Assembly (NCBI RefSeq): GCF_020179605.1
Contig: NZ_JAINZO010000002.1
Span: 1,488,001-1,552,000 of the forward strand
Reading direction: 5' to 3'
Source of the DNA: Geomonas agri
GTDB lineage: Bacteria; Desulfobacterota; Desulfuromonadia; Geobacterales; Geobacteraceae
DNA: 64,000 bases
The number at the start of each line of letters is the position of its first letter. Within the stretch, counting starts at the first letter, position 1. The position numbers were made by a program, and so were the translations under genes. Of the stretch, positions 9,313 through 18,727 are shown in pieces. A model generated the notes under the pieces. The model saw only the letters and a program-made list of their open reading frames with translations. It was not told where the DNA came from and made no database searches.

Positions 9313-9852
9313 CTACTTCCTCCTGGCGTTGATATTAAAAAAGTGTTGCGAAAGTTGGTCAGTTAGCGAAAACGTCAACCTCCGGACGGTGAAAAACGCC
9401 GTTCCTCGTGGAGGACTTTTTTAGTCTCCCTGAATGCGGAGGGCAAGGAGACGGTGGCCGCCGGTAGCCAGGGGATGCAGGGTCCTGGGGCGCCGGAGGG
9501 CAGATGCTGCTCTATTGCAGGTATTTAGCGAATCTGAAGGGGGCGTGACGCTAAGAAAGGTACTTTGGGCCGGGCGGAAAGATCGTTCTTCGTGTATCGA
9601 ACAGTTCCCGAAATTTCATTTTGACTAAATGTCGTTTCGGGCTGATTTAACCTGGCCTGGGTGCGCCGCAATGGCTAATGAGACCTAGTAAAACGAACTA
9701 TTGTTTTACTTTTTAGGCGCGTACCCTTCATAAGGTTTTGCTTGGCTTTTGTCAATAAGAAAAAGAGTGTATACAGGCAAAGTACCGGAAATACGTAGGG
9801 TTCTAAAGCGGGGCTAAAAAGGAGGGGGGAGGCGGCTGACAGGGGTTACCTG
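9313..9852. other. 540-bp intergenic region upstream of the carboxylase operon
   Basis: No convincing gene on either strand. It holds a perfect 8-bp inverted repeat, AGTAAAAC (9687-9694) with GTTTTACT (9703-9710) around an 8-nt loop and followed by T's. A GC-rich patch at 9430-9520 has some hairpin potential. The carboxylase promoter should be here on the minus strand, but I could not place it convincingly. Confidence 0.4.
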
Positions 9853-11133
9853 TCAGCGCCTGATTTTGCGGGCCAGAAGCTCGACGGTATGCAATACCCT
9901 CGTTTTATCTCCTGCCTGTTTTAGGCCGTCGGACAACTGCATGATGCAGCCGGGGCAGCCGGTGACCACGGCGTCGGCGCCGGTATCGATGATGGCCTTG
10001 CTCTTGCCGGCGTTGATGTCCAGGGAGCTCTCGTAGTGGTAGACGTTGAAGGTGCCACCCAGGCCGCAGCAGCGGTCAGCGCCTTCCATCTCCACCAGGT
10101 CCAGCCCCGGGGTTTCCTTGAGCAGGGTGCGCGGCTGCTTGGCGATGCCGGCGGTCCTGTGGTGGCAGGGGTCGTGGTAGGTGACGCGCAGGCGCTGGCC
10201 GGTACCCGTTTCCTCGGGATGGAGCCCGAGTTTCTGCAGGAGCACCGCCGCATCCACTGTTTTATCCGCCACTGCCTGGAGCCGGGCCTTCAGCTCCGGG
10301 TTCCTCTTTCCTATTACGAGCGGGTAGAGCTTGTGCAGCGCACCGCCGCAGGTGGCGCAGGCGGTCATGACGTAGTCGGCCTGGTGCTTCTCTATGGCGG
10401 CCAGGTTCTGTTCCGCCAGTTCGCGCACCGTCTCCAGGTCGCCGCCGGACATGCCGGGAAGGCCGCAGCACTGCTGTCCCTGCGGGATGATCACGGTGCA
10501 GCCCAGGTGACGGAACAGCGCCAGCGTCGCCTCGCCGATCTCGGTATAGACGAAGTTGGTCATGCATCCGACGAAGAAGACAATGGTCGGCTTGCCCGGC
10601 TCGCCCTTGATGATTTCGGGATGCCGTTTCATAAACGGCTTCTTGGCGATCTGCGGGATGTGACGGCTACCGCCGATGAACGGCATCGGGAACCGGAGCC
10701 TGAGCCCCGAGGTGCTGGGGACCTTTCTGAAGAAGACGGGGCCAAAGATGGCGGCGGCGAGGGCGCCAAAGTTCATCAGCTTGCGGTTCTTGATCACCTG
10801 CCCCACGGCCTTGTGGAAGGTGGTGAGGCCGCGCCGCTGCGCCAGGGCCTCGCGGGCGGCGATAACGATCTCGTCGGTGGGGACCTGGTTCGGGCACTTG
10901 TCCACGCAGCTGCCGCACAAAAGGCACTTGGACATGGCCGAGTAGGTACCGTCGTCGAGGGTGATGTCACCCTTTACCAGGTGCTGGGCCAGGGCGACCT
11001 TGCCACGCGCCGTAGCCGGCTCGCGCTGGAAGGTGCCGAAGGCGGGGCAGTTGGCGCGGCAGGCGCCGCACTTCACACATTTCTTCATCTCTTGAGCTAC
11101 CCGCTCGAGCGGGTCGGTGTGCTTCTTGGTCAT
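9853..11133 (-). CDS. glcF: Glycolate/lactate oxidase iron-sulfur subunit (GlcF-like)
   Basis: A 426-aa protein with two N-terminal [4Fe-4S] motifs (CVKCGACRANCP and CLLCGSCVDKCP) and two CCG domains further on (GQQCCGLPG; YHDPCHHR, DRCCGLGG, TGCPGCIMQ). This is the standard GlcF/LutA-type architecture. It passes electrons from a flavin dehydrogenase to the quinone pool at the inner face of the membrane. The partner GlcD-like gene lies 110 bp upstream in the same orientation and a LarA-like racemase precedes that, so D-lactate is a likely substrate; glycolate is the alternative. Confidence 0.9.
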   Translation of the reverse strand: MTKKHTDPLERVAQEMKKCVKCGACRANCPAFGTFQREPATARGKVALAQHLVKGDITLDDGTYSAMSKCLLCGSCVDKCPNQVPTDEIVIAAREALAQRRGLTTFHKAVGQVIKNRKLMNFGALAAAIFGPVFFRKVPSTSGLRLRFPMPFIGGSRHIPQIAKKPFMKRHPEIIKGEPGKPTIVFFVGCMTNFVYTEIGEATLALFRHLGCTVIIPQGQQCCGLPGMSGGDLETVRELAEQNLAAIEKHQADYVMTACATCGGALHKLYPLVIGKRNPELKARLQAVADKTVDAAVLLQKLGLHPEETGTGQRLRVTYHDPCHHRTAGIAKQPRTLLKETPGLDLVEMEGADRCCGLGGTFNVYHYESSLDINAGKSKAIIDTGADAVVTGCPGCIMQLSDGLKQAGDKTRVLHTVELLARKIRR

Positions 11134-11157
11134 GCCTTGATCTCGCTTGTCGTCACA

Positions 11158-11202
11158 ATGGGAGTTATGGGAGCTATGGGAAACATGGAAGTCATGGGAA
11201 CG
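11158..11202. repeat. Five tandem copies of a 9-bp unit (ATGGGAnnn)
   Basis: Units start at 11158, 11167, 11176, 11185 and 11194; the fourth is degenerate. The array occupies the short gap between glcD and glcF and would lie in the glcD-glcF mRNA. It contains several ATG triplets, but only on the antisense (plus) strand. Confidence 0.7.
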
Positions 11203-11243
11203 CTAGCTCGTTGTCCATTGCCCATCTTAATTGTTAATTGCCG

Positions 11244-12620
11244 TTACGGCAGCATCTTGCCGGGGTTGAGGATGTTGTTCGGGTCCAGGGCGGCTTTGAT
11301 GGACTTCATGGCCGTTATCTGGTCGGCGTTCAGCTCCAGGGGGATGTAGGGCTGCTTGGCAAGGCCCACGCCGTGCTCGCCGGACATGGTGCCACCCAGG
11401 TCCAGCGCGGCCTGGAACACTTCCTTGATTGCCTCGTGCGCCTTCTCCAGTTGCCCCGGCACGCTCTTGTCGATCATGATGTTGACGTGGATGTTGCCGT
11501 CGCCGGCATGACCGAAGTTGACGATGGGGATGTCGTAACGCTTCTGGATCAACTCGATGCGCCGGATCACGTCGGGCACCTTGCTTCTTGGCACCACGAT
11601 ATCCTCGTTAAACTTGTCCGGGTTCACGTCGCGCAAGGACGGGGACACCAGGCGGCGCACCCGCCACAGCTCCTCGCTCTCGGCCGCATCCTTGGCCACC
11701 CGGAACTGCACCAGCCCCAACGGCTCGATCAGCTTGTGGATCTGGCCGGCCTGCTTCTCGATCAGGTCGCGGTCGCCGTCCACCTCGATCAGCAACACCG
11801 CCCGGGCGCTCTCGGGCATGCCCAGGTTGAAGCGGCGCTCGACGCAGGTGAGGGTGGCGTGGTCCATGAACTCCAGCGTGGTCGGGATGATCTTGTTCTT
11901 GATGATGGTGGAAACCGCGCGCGCCGCGCCGTCGATGGAATCGAACACGGTGAGCATGGTCTTCTTCGAGTCGGGGTAGGGGAGGAGCTTGAAGATGATC
12001 TTGGTGATGATCCCGAGCGTCCCCTCTGAGCCGCACAGAAGCTTAGTCAGGTCGTAGCCAACCACGCCCTTCACGGTCTCCCCGCCGGTGCGGATGATGG
12101 CGCCGGTCGGCAGTACCACTTCGAGCCCCATGACGAAGTCCTTGGTGACGCCATATTTGACCGCGCGCGGACCGCCGGCGCACTCGGCGACGTTGCCACC
12201 CAGGGTGGAGAACTTAAGTGAGGCGGGATCGGGGGGATAGAAGAGTCCCAGTTTCTCGACCTCCATCTGGAAAGCCTCGGTCACCACACCCGGCTCGACC
12301 TCGGCCACCAGGTTGTCGGTGTCGATCCTGAGGATGCGGTTCATCCTGGTGGTCACCAGTACCACGCCGCCCCCCTTAGGGAGGGCTCCGCCGGTGAAGC
12401 CGCTGCCGGCGCCTCTCGGGAAAACGGGGAAGTTTTCCTTGTTGGCCAGCTGCAGGATTTTGGATACCTGCTCGGCGCTGTCCGGGTGCACTACGGCGTC
12501 GGGCAGGAACTCCATCTGGGTGGCGTCGTAGCCGTAGCAGATCAGGTCCTGTACACCGGTGGCGATGTTCTCGGCCCCGACGATATCGGTAAGTTGCTGA
12601 AGGGTGCGTGCGTCTAGCAT
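11244..12620 (-). CDS. glcD: FAD-linked glycolate/D-lactate dehydrogenase (GlcD-like)
   Basis: A 458-aa FAD_binding_4 / FAD-oxidase C family protein. The PP-loop is visible as FPRGAGSGFTGGALP, followed by PPDPASLKFSTLGGNVAE and the C-terminal GHAGDGNIHVNI and SGEHGVGLAKQ motifs that line the flavin and bind the 2-hydroxyacid. It oxidises glycolate or D-lactate and hands electrons to GlcF. The gene is in an apparent operon larA-glcD-glcF, which favours D-lactate. No membrane segment is visible, consistent with peripheral association. Confidence 0.92.
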   Translation of the reverse strand: MLDARTLQQLTDIVGAENIATGVQDLICYGYDATQMEFLPDAVVHPDSAEQVSKILQLANKENFPVFPRGAGSGFTGGALPKGGGVVLVTTRMNRILRIDTDNLVAEVEPGVVTEAFQMEVEKLGLFYPPDPASLKFSTLGGNVAECAGGPRAVKYGVTKDFVMGLEVVLPTGAIIRTGGETVKGVVGYDLTKLLCGSEGTLGIITKIIFKLLPYPDSKKTMLTVFDSIDGAARAVSTIIKNKIIPTTLEFMDHATLTCVERRFNLGMPESARAVLLIEVDGDRDLIEKQAGQIHKLIEPLGLVQFRVAKDAAESEELWRVRRLVSPSLRDVNPDKFNEDIVVPRSKVPDVIRRIELIQKRYDIPIVNFGHAGDGNIHVNIMIDKSVPGQLEKAHEAIKEVFQAALDLGGTMSGEHGVGLAKQPYIPLELNADQITAMKSIKAALDPNNILNPGKMLP

Positions 12621-12656
12621 CTAGTAGTCTTCCTTTCGTCCATGGCTCCTCCCCCT

Positions 12657-12733
12657 GGAGGGGGGAGGTCGGGTGGGGGGCATAAGAAAGTTATCCCCCT
12701 CCCTGTCCCTCCCCCTCCGGGGGCGGGGACATT
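12657..12733. repeat. Two GC-rich REP-like palindromes
   Basis: Two adjacent elements of the form C-rich arm, short centre, G-rich arm (cores CCTCCCCCTGGAGG and CCTCCCCCTCCGGGGG), with a GGTCGGGTGGGGG tail on the first. They fill the larA-glcD gap. Similar elements occur at 20115, 60247 and inside thiL at 59504. Confidence 0.65.
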
Positions 12734-12746
12734 TGGGTAGCTGTCT

Positions 12747-14027
12747 TTATGTCTGTAGCATCGGCAGTACCGTCCCCCCTTCAGGGATCAGGTACGCCTT
12801 GTAGTCATCCGGGAGCATCGGAGCTGCCAGCGCCAGCGCCTCGTCCAGCGTGGCGGCGGGGATCATCCCCATGGTGCGCACCTCTTCCGCCGGGAGCTTG
12901 GATACCAGCACGATCCTGAAACGCTCGGCTTTCTCCTTCACCGACCAAGCGGTCTGGCCGTTGATCTCGTAGCGCTTCCTCAAGGCCGATTCCAGCTCGG
13001 CGCAGGTCGCATAGCTGAACCAGTTGAAGAAGGTGGCGTTGCCGTAGCCGTCGCGGCACTCGGCGAGCAGGATCATGACCCCGCCCGGCTTGAGCGCCCG
13101 ACTGGCGTACGCCATCGACTTGTGGGCCTGGATCAGGTTGATGTCCTTGGGGTAGCCCCCGCAGGAAACGATGACCAGGTCGCCCTGCTCGTCGATGGGA
13201 GCGGAAAACGTGTCGTTGTAGAAGCGGCACCCGGCCAAGTGCGCCTCCTGCCAATCGCCGGCGAAGGCGGCGATGATCTGCTTGTCCGGGCCGAGCACCG
13301 TGTTCAGGATAAAGTCTGGGGCAACCATGCCGCAGGCTTCCAGCATCGCTTCGTGGACCGGGTTCCCCTCCAGGTTACCGGCCACTGCCTTCGGGTGCCT
13401 GCCGCTCCCCTCGTCCGGGTTCAGCAGTGAAAAGTGGCTCGCCATGCAGCTCTTGCGACTGGAGACCCCGGGAAGGATGCTCTTGCGCCCGCCGCCGAAT
13501 CCCGCGAAATAGTGAAAGGTGACGGCGCCGGTCAGGATGAGGCGGTCCGCCTCGGTCACCCTGCGGTTTACCTCCACCGGCACACCCCGCTGTGTGTCGC
13601 CCAGGTAAACCAGTTCTCCGGGGTCGTCGCAGTCGTGGTCGGTCACCTTGATCCTGCCGTACAACTCCCCAACGATCTTCTTGTGCTCGGCCGGGGTCTG
13701 CTTACGATGGATCCCCAGGGCGACGACGATCTCGATGTCCCGGTCCTTGATGCCGACGGAGTTGAGCCGTGAGACCAACAGGGGAAGGTAGACCTCGCTG
13801 CCGGTGGGACGGGTCACGTCGGAGGTGACGATGACGACGCGGTCGCCGGGGGCAAAGATCGCCAGGAAATCGGTGCAGCCGTCGAGTGCGCACTCGACCA
13901 GCTCGACCGGTGTTCCCTGCCGCTGGAAAGGGCGGGGGCTCAGCACGGAAAGGAGATGTTCCGGGGCAAGCTGCAGAGGATAGCTGTGATCGCCGCATTT
14001 AAGATCAAGCATCGCGTTATGATACAT
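12747..14027 (-). CDS. larA: LarA-family nickel-pincer lactate racemase (or related 2-hydroxyacid isomerase)
   Basis: A 426-aa protein of the LarA/DUF2088 family. The residues that hold the nickel-pincer cofactor and act in catalysis in LarA are all present at nearly the same numbers: His107 (ALGIHRKQT), His172 (TFHYFAGFGGG), Lys182 (GGRKSILPG) and His198 (MASHFSLL). The start ATG has GGAGG at 6 nt. Next to glcD and glcF it would supply the D-isomer for oxidation. The cofactor-making genes larB, larC and larE are not in this window. LarA homologues act on several 2-hydroxyacids, so lactate is likely but not proven. Confidence 0.85.
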   Translation of the reverse strand: MYHNAMLDLKCGDHSYPLQLAPEHLLSVLSPRPFQRQGTPVELVECALDGCTDFLAIFAPGDRVVIVTSDVTRPTGSEVYLPLLVSRLNSVGIKDRDIEIVVALGIHRKQTPAEHKKIVGELYGRIKVTDHDCDDPGELVYLGDTQRGVPVEVNRRVTEADRLILTGAVTFHYFAGFGGGRKSILPGVSSRKSCMASHFSLLNPDEGSGRHPKAVAGNLEGNPVHEAMLEACGMVAPDFILNTVLGPDKQIIAAFAGDWQEAHLAGCRFYNDTFSAPIDEQGDLVIVSCGGYPKDINLIQAHKSMAYASRALKPGGVMILLAECRDGYGNATFFNWFSYATCAELESALRKRYEINGQTAWSVKEKAERFRIVLVSKLPAEEVRTMGMIPAATLDEALALAAPMLPDDYKAYLIPEGGTVLPMLQT

Positions 14028-14299
14028 ATTCGACCTCCGATACGCAACTGTTTACCAGATCAAAATGGCTGGATAAGGAATGGAAGTGACAGGCTTAGAT
14101 AATGACACAAAGAGCGGCAGGGGAAAGAGAAGGCAGGAAGAATGATTATTCGCCCCCCAGGAGTGCCAGAGCGTGTTCTGCCTTGGCTCAGGTGCGGGCA
14201 CACAGGTTCTGCGGGAGCAGACGTATGTGTCGCCGAGACGAAGTATACGAGTAAAAGTGAAAATATTTTAAGAAATTGCTGTTGCGGGGACGAATTAGA

Positions 14300-14328
14300 T
14301 TGACAAAATGGGGCGTTTTCGATAACAA
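14300..14328 (+). promoter_or_regulatory. Sigma-70 promoter of hppA
   Basis: TTGACA (14300-14305), 17-nt spacer, TAACAA (14323-14328). The predicted transcription start is near 14335, leaving a leader of about 65 nt. This is the only strong signal in the 374-bp gap between larA and hppA. Confidence 0.75.
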
Positions 14329-14401
14329 TCACCCGTTTTTATGACTATGTTGGAAGGCAAGCCTTTTTTTGAGGCATATCCAAATAGGAGGAATTTTTTC
14401 A

Positions 14402-16444
14402 ATGGAACAGTATGCAGTAGTCTTCGCCCTGGTCTGTGCCGCGGCGGCAGTCGCCTACGGCCTGATCTCGGCCCAGTGGATCCTGGGGCTTCCCCAGGGT
14501 AACGAGCGGATGAAGCAGATCGCCTCCGCGATCCAGGAAGGCGCGGGCGCCTACATGAAACGTCAGTACACCATCATCGCGGTGGTGGGCGTTGCCATGT
14601 TCGTGGCCCTCTTCGCCTCCCTCGGTTGGATGACCGCGGTCGGCTTCCTGGTCGGCGCCGTGTTCTCCGGTCTCACCGGCTTCATCGGGATGTTCGTTTC
14701 GGTGCGCGCCAACGTAAGGACCACCGAGGCTGCCAAGTCCGGCATCCACAAGGCCCTCAACGTTGCCTTCAAAGGCGGCGCCATCACTGGCATGCTGGTC
14801 GTCGGTCTGGGCCTTCTGGGCGTTGCTGGCTACTACATGTTCCTTCAGGCTGTCATGCCGGGCGCTCCGGTCAAGGAAGTGGTTGGCCAACTGGTCGGCC
14901 TCGGCTTCGGTGGTTCGCTGATCTCCATCTTCGCCCGTCTGGGCGGCGGTATCTTCACCAAGGGCGCTGACGTCGGCGCCGACCTGGTGGGCAAGGTCGA
15001 GGCAGGCATCCCCGAGGACGACCCGCGCAACCCGGCCGTCATCGCGGACAACGTGGGCGACAACGTCGGCGACTGCGCCGGTATGGCCGCCGACCTCTTC
15101 GAGACCTACGCCGTGACCCTGATCGCCGCCATGCTGCTGGGCGCCATCAGCTTCGCAAACGCAGGCGCGGTCAGCTACCCGCTGATCCTGGGCGGCATCT
15201 CCATCATCGCCTCCATCATCGGCACCTACTTCGTGAAACTGGGCGGCTCCGGCAAGATCATGGGCGCTCTCTACAAGGGTCTCATCGCTTCCGGCGTGAT
15301 CGCCTGCATCGCCTTCTACTTCGTCACCGTCCAGATGTTCCCGCAGGGTCTTGCCGAGGCTAACGGCACGGTCATCTCCGCAACCAACATCTTCATCTCT
15401 GCCATCGTCGGTCTGGTCGTTACCGGTGCCATCTTCTGGATCACCGAGTACTATACCTCGACCGAGTTCGCCCCGGTCAAGCACATCGCCGAGGCCTCCA
15501 AGACCGGCCACGCCACCAACATCATCGCCGGTCTCGGCATCTCCATGAAGGCGACCGCACTGCCGGTCATCGTCATCTCGGCAGGCATCATCGTCGCGGC
15601 TAACTGCGCAGGCGTTTACGGCATCGCGATCGCCGCGGTTTCCATGCTCTCCCTGACCGGTATCGTCGTCGCCATGGACGCTTACGGCCCGATCACCGAC
15701 AACGCCGGCGGCATCGCCGAGATGGCAGAACTCGATGACTCCGTCCGCGCCGTCACCGACCCGCTCGACGCAGTCGGCAACACCACCAAGGCTGTCACCA
15801 AAGGCTACGCCATCGGCTCCGCCGGTCTGGCTGCCATCATCCTGTTCACCTCCTACGTCCAGGAGCTGACCATCGCCGACAAGACCTTCTCCCTCTCCGA
15901 TCCGAAGATCATCGTCGGTCTCTTCATCGGCGGCATGCTCCCCTACTACTTCGCCGCTATGTGCATGGAAGCGGTCGGTAAAGCGGGCGGCGCGGTCGTC
16001 GACGAAGTCCGTCGCCAGTTCCGCACCATCGCTGGGATCATGGAAGGCACCGGCAAGCCGGACTACGCTTCCTGCGTGGACATCGTGACCAAGACCGCTC
16101 TCAAGGAGATGGTCATCCCGGGTCTCATCCCGATCCTCGCCCCGATCGTCGTCGGCTTCACCCTCGGTCCCAAGGCACTGGGCGGCGTCATCGTCGGCTC
16201 CATCGTCACCGGTATCTTCGTGGCTATCTCTATGACCACCGGCGGCGGCGCTTGGGATAACGCGAAGAAGTACATCGAGGATGGCTACCACGGCGGCAAA
16301 GGCAGCGAAGCTCACAAGGCTGCCGTTACCGGCGACACCGTCGGCGACCCGTACAAGGACACCGCCGGCCCGGCGGTCAACCCGATGATCAAGATCATCA
16401 ACATCGTGTCGCTGCTCATCGTTCCGCTGCTGAACAAGATGTAG
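14402..16444 (+). CDS. hppA: Membrane-bound proton-pumping pyrophosphatase (K+-independent type)
   Basis: A 680-aa multi-spanning inner-membrane protein that couples pyrophosphate hydrolysis to ion pumping. The substrate-binding acidic motifs are visible: [20 protein letters not shown] and [20 protein letters not shown], and later DNAGGIAEM and [14 protein letters not shown]. The K+-dependence determinant reads [15 protein letters not shown], with Lys and Thr at the positions that are Ala and Gly in K+-dependent enzymes; this marks the K+-independent H+-pumping class. I start at the ATG at 14402, with AGGAGG at 10 nt, rather than at 14369. It is monocistronic, with its own promoter and terminator. 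Confidence 0.95.
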   Translation: MEQYAVVFALVCAAAAVAYGLISAQWILGLPQGNERMKQIASAIQEGAGAYMKRQYTIIAVVGVAMFVALFASLGWMTAVGFLVGAVFSGLTGFIGMFVSVRANVRTTEAAKSGIHKALNVAFKGGAITGMLVVGLGLLGVAGYYMFLQAVMPGAPVKEVVGQLVGLGFGGSLISIFARLGGGIFTKGADVGADLVGKVEAGIPEDDPRNPAVIADNVGDNVGDCAGMAADLFETYAVTLIAAMLLGAISFANAGAVSYPLILGGISIIASIIGTYFVKLGGSGKIMGALYKGLIASGVIACIAFYFVTVQMFPQGLAEANGTVISATNIFISAIVGLVVTGAIFWITEYYTSTEFAPVKHIAEASKTGHATNIIAGLGISMKATALPVIVISAGIIVAANCAGVYGIAIAAVSMLSLTGIVVAMDAYGPITDNAGGIAEMAELDDSVRAVTDPLDAVGNTTKAVTKGYAIGSAGLAAIILFTSYVQELTIADKTFSLSDPKIIVGLFIGGMLPYYFAAMCMEAVGKAGGAVVDEVRRQFRTIAGIMEGTGKPDYASCVDIVTKTALKEMVIPGLIPILAPIVVGFTLGPKALGGVIVGSIVTGIFVAISMTTGGGAWDNAKKYIEDGYHGGKGSEAHKAAVTGDTVGDPYKDTAGPAVNPMIKIINIVSLLIVPLLNKM

Positions 16445-16470
16445 CACCGGCTTTTAGCTGAAATGAAAAG

Positions 16471-16500
16471 GGCGTCCCGGAATTCCGGGGCGCCTTTTTT
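16471..16500 (+). terminator. Intrinsic terminator of hppA
   Basis: A 10-bp stem GGCGTCCCGG / CCGGGGCGCC (one G-T pair), AATT loop, then a T run continuing past 16500. It starts 27 nt after the hppA stop. Confidence 0.85.
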
Positions 16501-16594
16501 TATGCCGCTGGCTAAACGCGTCTCCCTTCCGGACGAGCAGAGAGGTGACTGGAGAGCAAACAGCTCATTCCCTCCCCCCCTGGGCAAGCCCTGT

Positions 16595-16925
16595 TCGGAA
16601 ATAGTGCGATTTCTGTTGGAAATAGTGAGATCCCAATGAAATAGTGAAATCTCGGTCGGAATAGTGAAATTTCAAATGGAATAGTGCAATCTTGGTTCGG
16701 AATTTCACTATTTCGATTGGAATAGTGCAAACTTGGTTGGAAATTTCACTATTTCAATTGGAATAGTGCAAAGTTGGTTGGAATTTGCATTATTCCGTCG
16801 ACAATAGTGCAATCTTCGTTCGGAATTTCACTATTCCATTTGAAATAGCGCAAACCGGGTTGTGAATTGCACTATTTTGCCGGCGATAGTGAAATCTCGT
16901 ATGGAATAGTACAATCCCAGCCGGC
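16595..16925. repeat. Higher-order repeat array of alternating ATAGTG / CACTAT units, 41-bp period
   Basis: ATAGTG or one-base variants occur at 16601, 16622, 16641, 16661, 16681, 16722, 16763, 16804, 16845, 16886 and 16906. From 16706 the inverted form CACTAT (16706, 16747, 16829, 16870, with a degenerate copy near 16788) is interleaved, so forward and inverted units alternate about every 20.5 bp with an exact 41-bp repeat. The array is AT-rich compared with its surroundings and lies between the converging hppA and glgA genes. The rest of the gap 16501-17076 shows no gene. Confidence 0.9.
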
Positions 16926-17076
16926 TTAGGGAAGTTTTCCGCGGCAGGAGAAGCGGCGTGGGGCTCGCGATGCCTTGCTGTGCGGGCAGTTGCTGCGAAT
17001 GGCTTCCAACATGGTGGGTTACCCGTGGCTGTTGCGCAATTCGGTGGGAGTACGTCGAAACCGTTTGGTCACCTCG

Positions 17077-18639
17077 CTAGGCCTGGGGCTGATATGCCTC
17101 GGTTTCCTTGCGGGGTCTTTTTTTGTTGGGGGGAGTCCTCTCTTCCATCACCTGCCTGAACCTCTCTTCGCCCAGTTTCCTTCTCATTCCCTCCAGGTAG
17201 AGCAGCTCGTACTTCTCGGCGGCATTCTCCCAGGTGAAACGCTTGGCCATGGCGTTTTTGCGCAGCGCCGCAATCGCCTCGGGATCGTGGTACCAGGTGT
17301 GCACTGCCCAGCCGACGGTGTCGAACAGGGCTCCGGCGTCGAGGTTCCAGAACTTGAAGCCGTCGCCGGTGCGCCGGGTGGCATCGAAGTTCTCCACGGA
17401 GTCGTCCAACCCGCCTGTCGCGCGCACGATGGGGAGGGTCCCGTAGCGCATGCTGTACATCTGGTTCAGGCCGCACGGCTCGAAGGCGGAAGGCATCAGG
17501 AAAAAATCGCAGCCGGCCTCGATGCGGTGGGCCAGGCTGTTGTCGTAACCGATGCGGCAGGCGAAGCGATCGGGGCGGTCCGCCGCGACACCGCCGAAAT
17601 AGAAGTGGGCCCAAGGTTCGCCGGCGCCCAAAAGCACCAACTGGATGTCCAGCTCCAGAAGGCGGGGCAGCGCCTGCGCCAGGATATCGATCCCCTTCTG
17701 CTTCACCAGGCGCGAGACCATGCCGATCAGGGGCACATCCTCACGCTGCGGCAGACCCAGGGCGCGCTGCAACTCCTTCTTGCAGATTGCCTTTCCCGAG
17801 AGATCGTTGGCGCTGTAATTGGCGGGCAGGAGGCGGTCCTCTTCCGGGTTCCACTCATGATAGTCGACGCCGTTCAGGATGCCGGAGAGGACGCCGGAGC
17901 GCTCCCGGACCACACCTTCCAGCCCCCAGCCGTACTCCGGGGTCTGGATCTCCCGTGCATACCCTTCGCTGACGGTATTAAGCATCGTGGCGTGGTAGAT
18001 CCCACCCTTGAGAAGATTCACTTGGTTGTCCATCTCAAGTTCCAGGAAGGTGAAGTGGTGCCACCCGATACCAAGGACGTCCATGGCCCCTTCGTAGAAG
18101 CTCCCCTGGTGCTGCATATTATGGATGGTAAGGAGCGATGCGGCCTGGGAGAGGTGGTAGTCGTGGCGGTACCAGGTGTTCATCAGCATCGGAACAGCGG
18201 CGGTATGCCAGTCGTGCGCGTGCACCACGTCCGGTGTGAACTGGAGCATCTTGCACAGTTCCAAGCTGGCCTTGGAGAGGAAGATGAAGCGGTTGTCGTT
18301 GTCGAGATACCCCTGGTTGTCCCTCTCGTAGAGCGAATCCCGCCCGTAGAAATCCTGGTGTTCTAGGAAATAGATGGAGACGCTGGAGCCGGGCATGGTG
18401 CCCTGGTACACGCCGCAGTACATGTTACCGATGATCCCCATGGGGACCACCAGCACGCCGGGGAGTTGGCGCAACTGGTAACGCTCGCGGTCAACCTTGT
18501 AGTAGCGGGGCATCACCACGCGGACGTCGTGCCCACGCGCCTGAAGATATTTGGGGAGGGCGCCGACGACGTCCGCGAGACCGCCTTCCTTAGCGAAGGG
18601 GACTGCTTCCGAGGCGGTTATCAGGATGTTCAGACGCAT
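17077..18639 (-). CDS. glgA: Glycogen (starch) synthase
   Basis: A 520-aa GT5 glycosyltransferase that elongates alpha-1,4-glucan from ADP-glucose. The N-terminal ADP-glucose loop reads KEGGLADVVGALP near residue 17. The C-terminal Rossmann half carries GMVSRLVKQKGIDIL, FLMPSAFEPCGLNQMYSMRY and GGLDDSV. It is slightly longer than E. coli GlgA (477 aa), with a basic C-terminal extension (PPNKKRPRKE). No other glycogen gene adjoins it. The start follows GGAG at reasonable distance. Confidence 0.94.
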   Translation of the reverse strand: MRLNILITASEAVPFAKEGGLADVVGALPKYLQARGHDVRVVMPRYYKVDRERYQLRQLPGVLVVPMGIIGNMYCGVYQGTMPGSSVSIYFLEHQDFYGRDSLYERDNQGYLDNDNRFIFLSKASLELCKMLQFTPDVVHAHDWHTAAVPMLMNTWYRHDYHLSQAASLLTIHNMQHQGSFYEGAMDVLGIGWHHFTFLELEMDNQVNLLKGGIYHATMLNTVSEGYAREIQTPEYGWGLEGVVRERSGVLSGILNGVDYHEWNPEEDRLLPANYSANDLSGKAICKKELQRALGLPQREDVPLIGMVSRLVKQKGIDILAQALPRLLELDIQLVLLGAGEPWAHFYFGGVAADRPDRFACRIGYDNSLAHRIEAGCDFFLMPSAFEPCGLNQMYSMRYGTLPIVRATGGLDDSVENFDATRRTGDGFKFWNLDAGALFDTVGWAVHTWYHDPEAIAALRKNAMAKRFTWENAAEKYELLYLEGMRRKLGEERFRQVMEERTPPNKKRPRKETEAYQPQA

Positions 18640-18727
18640 TTCGATCGGCTCCTGTTGCTGGTCTTGTGACTTGAGGCCTCAGCAAAAATACCAGAACAAG
18701 AGTAGAGGCGCAATGAGGTTGTGTTAA

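Noticed and set aside
9430..9520. Possible GEMM or cobalamin riboswitch upstream of the carboxylase operon
   Set aside because: It shows GGGCAA and GTAGCCAGG fragments, but lacks the conserved CGCAAAGCC core and B12-box, and the orientation does not fit the downstream gene.
14399..16447. 682-codon ORF antisense to hppA
   Set aside because: A GC-rich shadow frame: very Asp/Gly/His rich, no ribosome site, while hppA is unmistakable on the other strand.
16512..16730. 72-codon minus-strand ORF over the repeat array
   Set aside because: It is simply the translation of the ATAGTG repeats (ISLF-like units), with no ribosome site and no complete coverage of the array.
16595..16925. CRISPR array
   Set aside because: Units are about 20 bp, degenerate, alternate in orientation and have no unique spacers; no cas gene is nearby.
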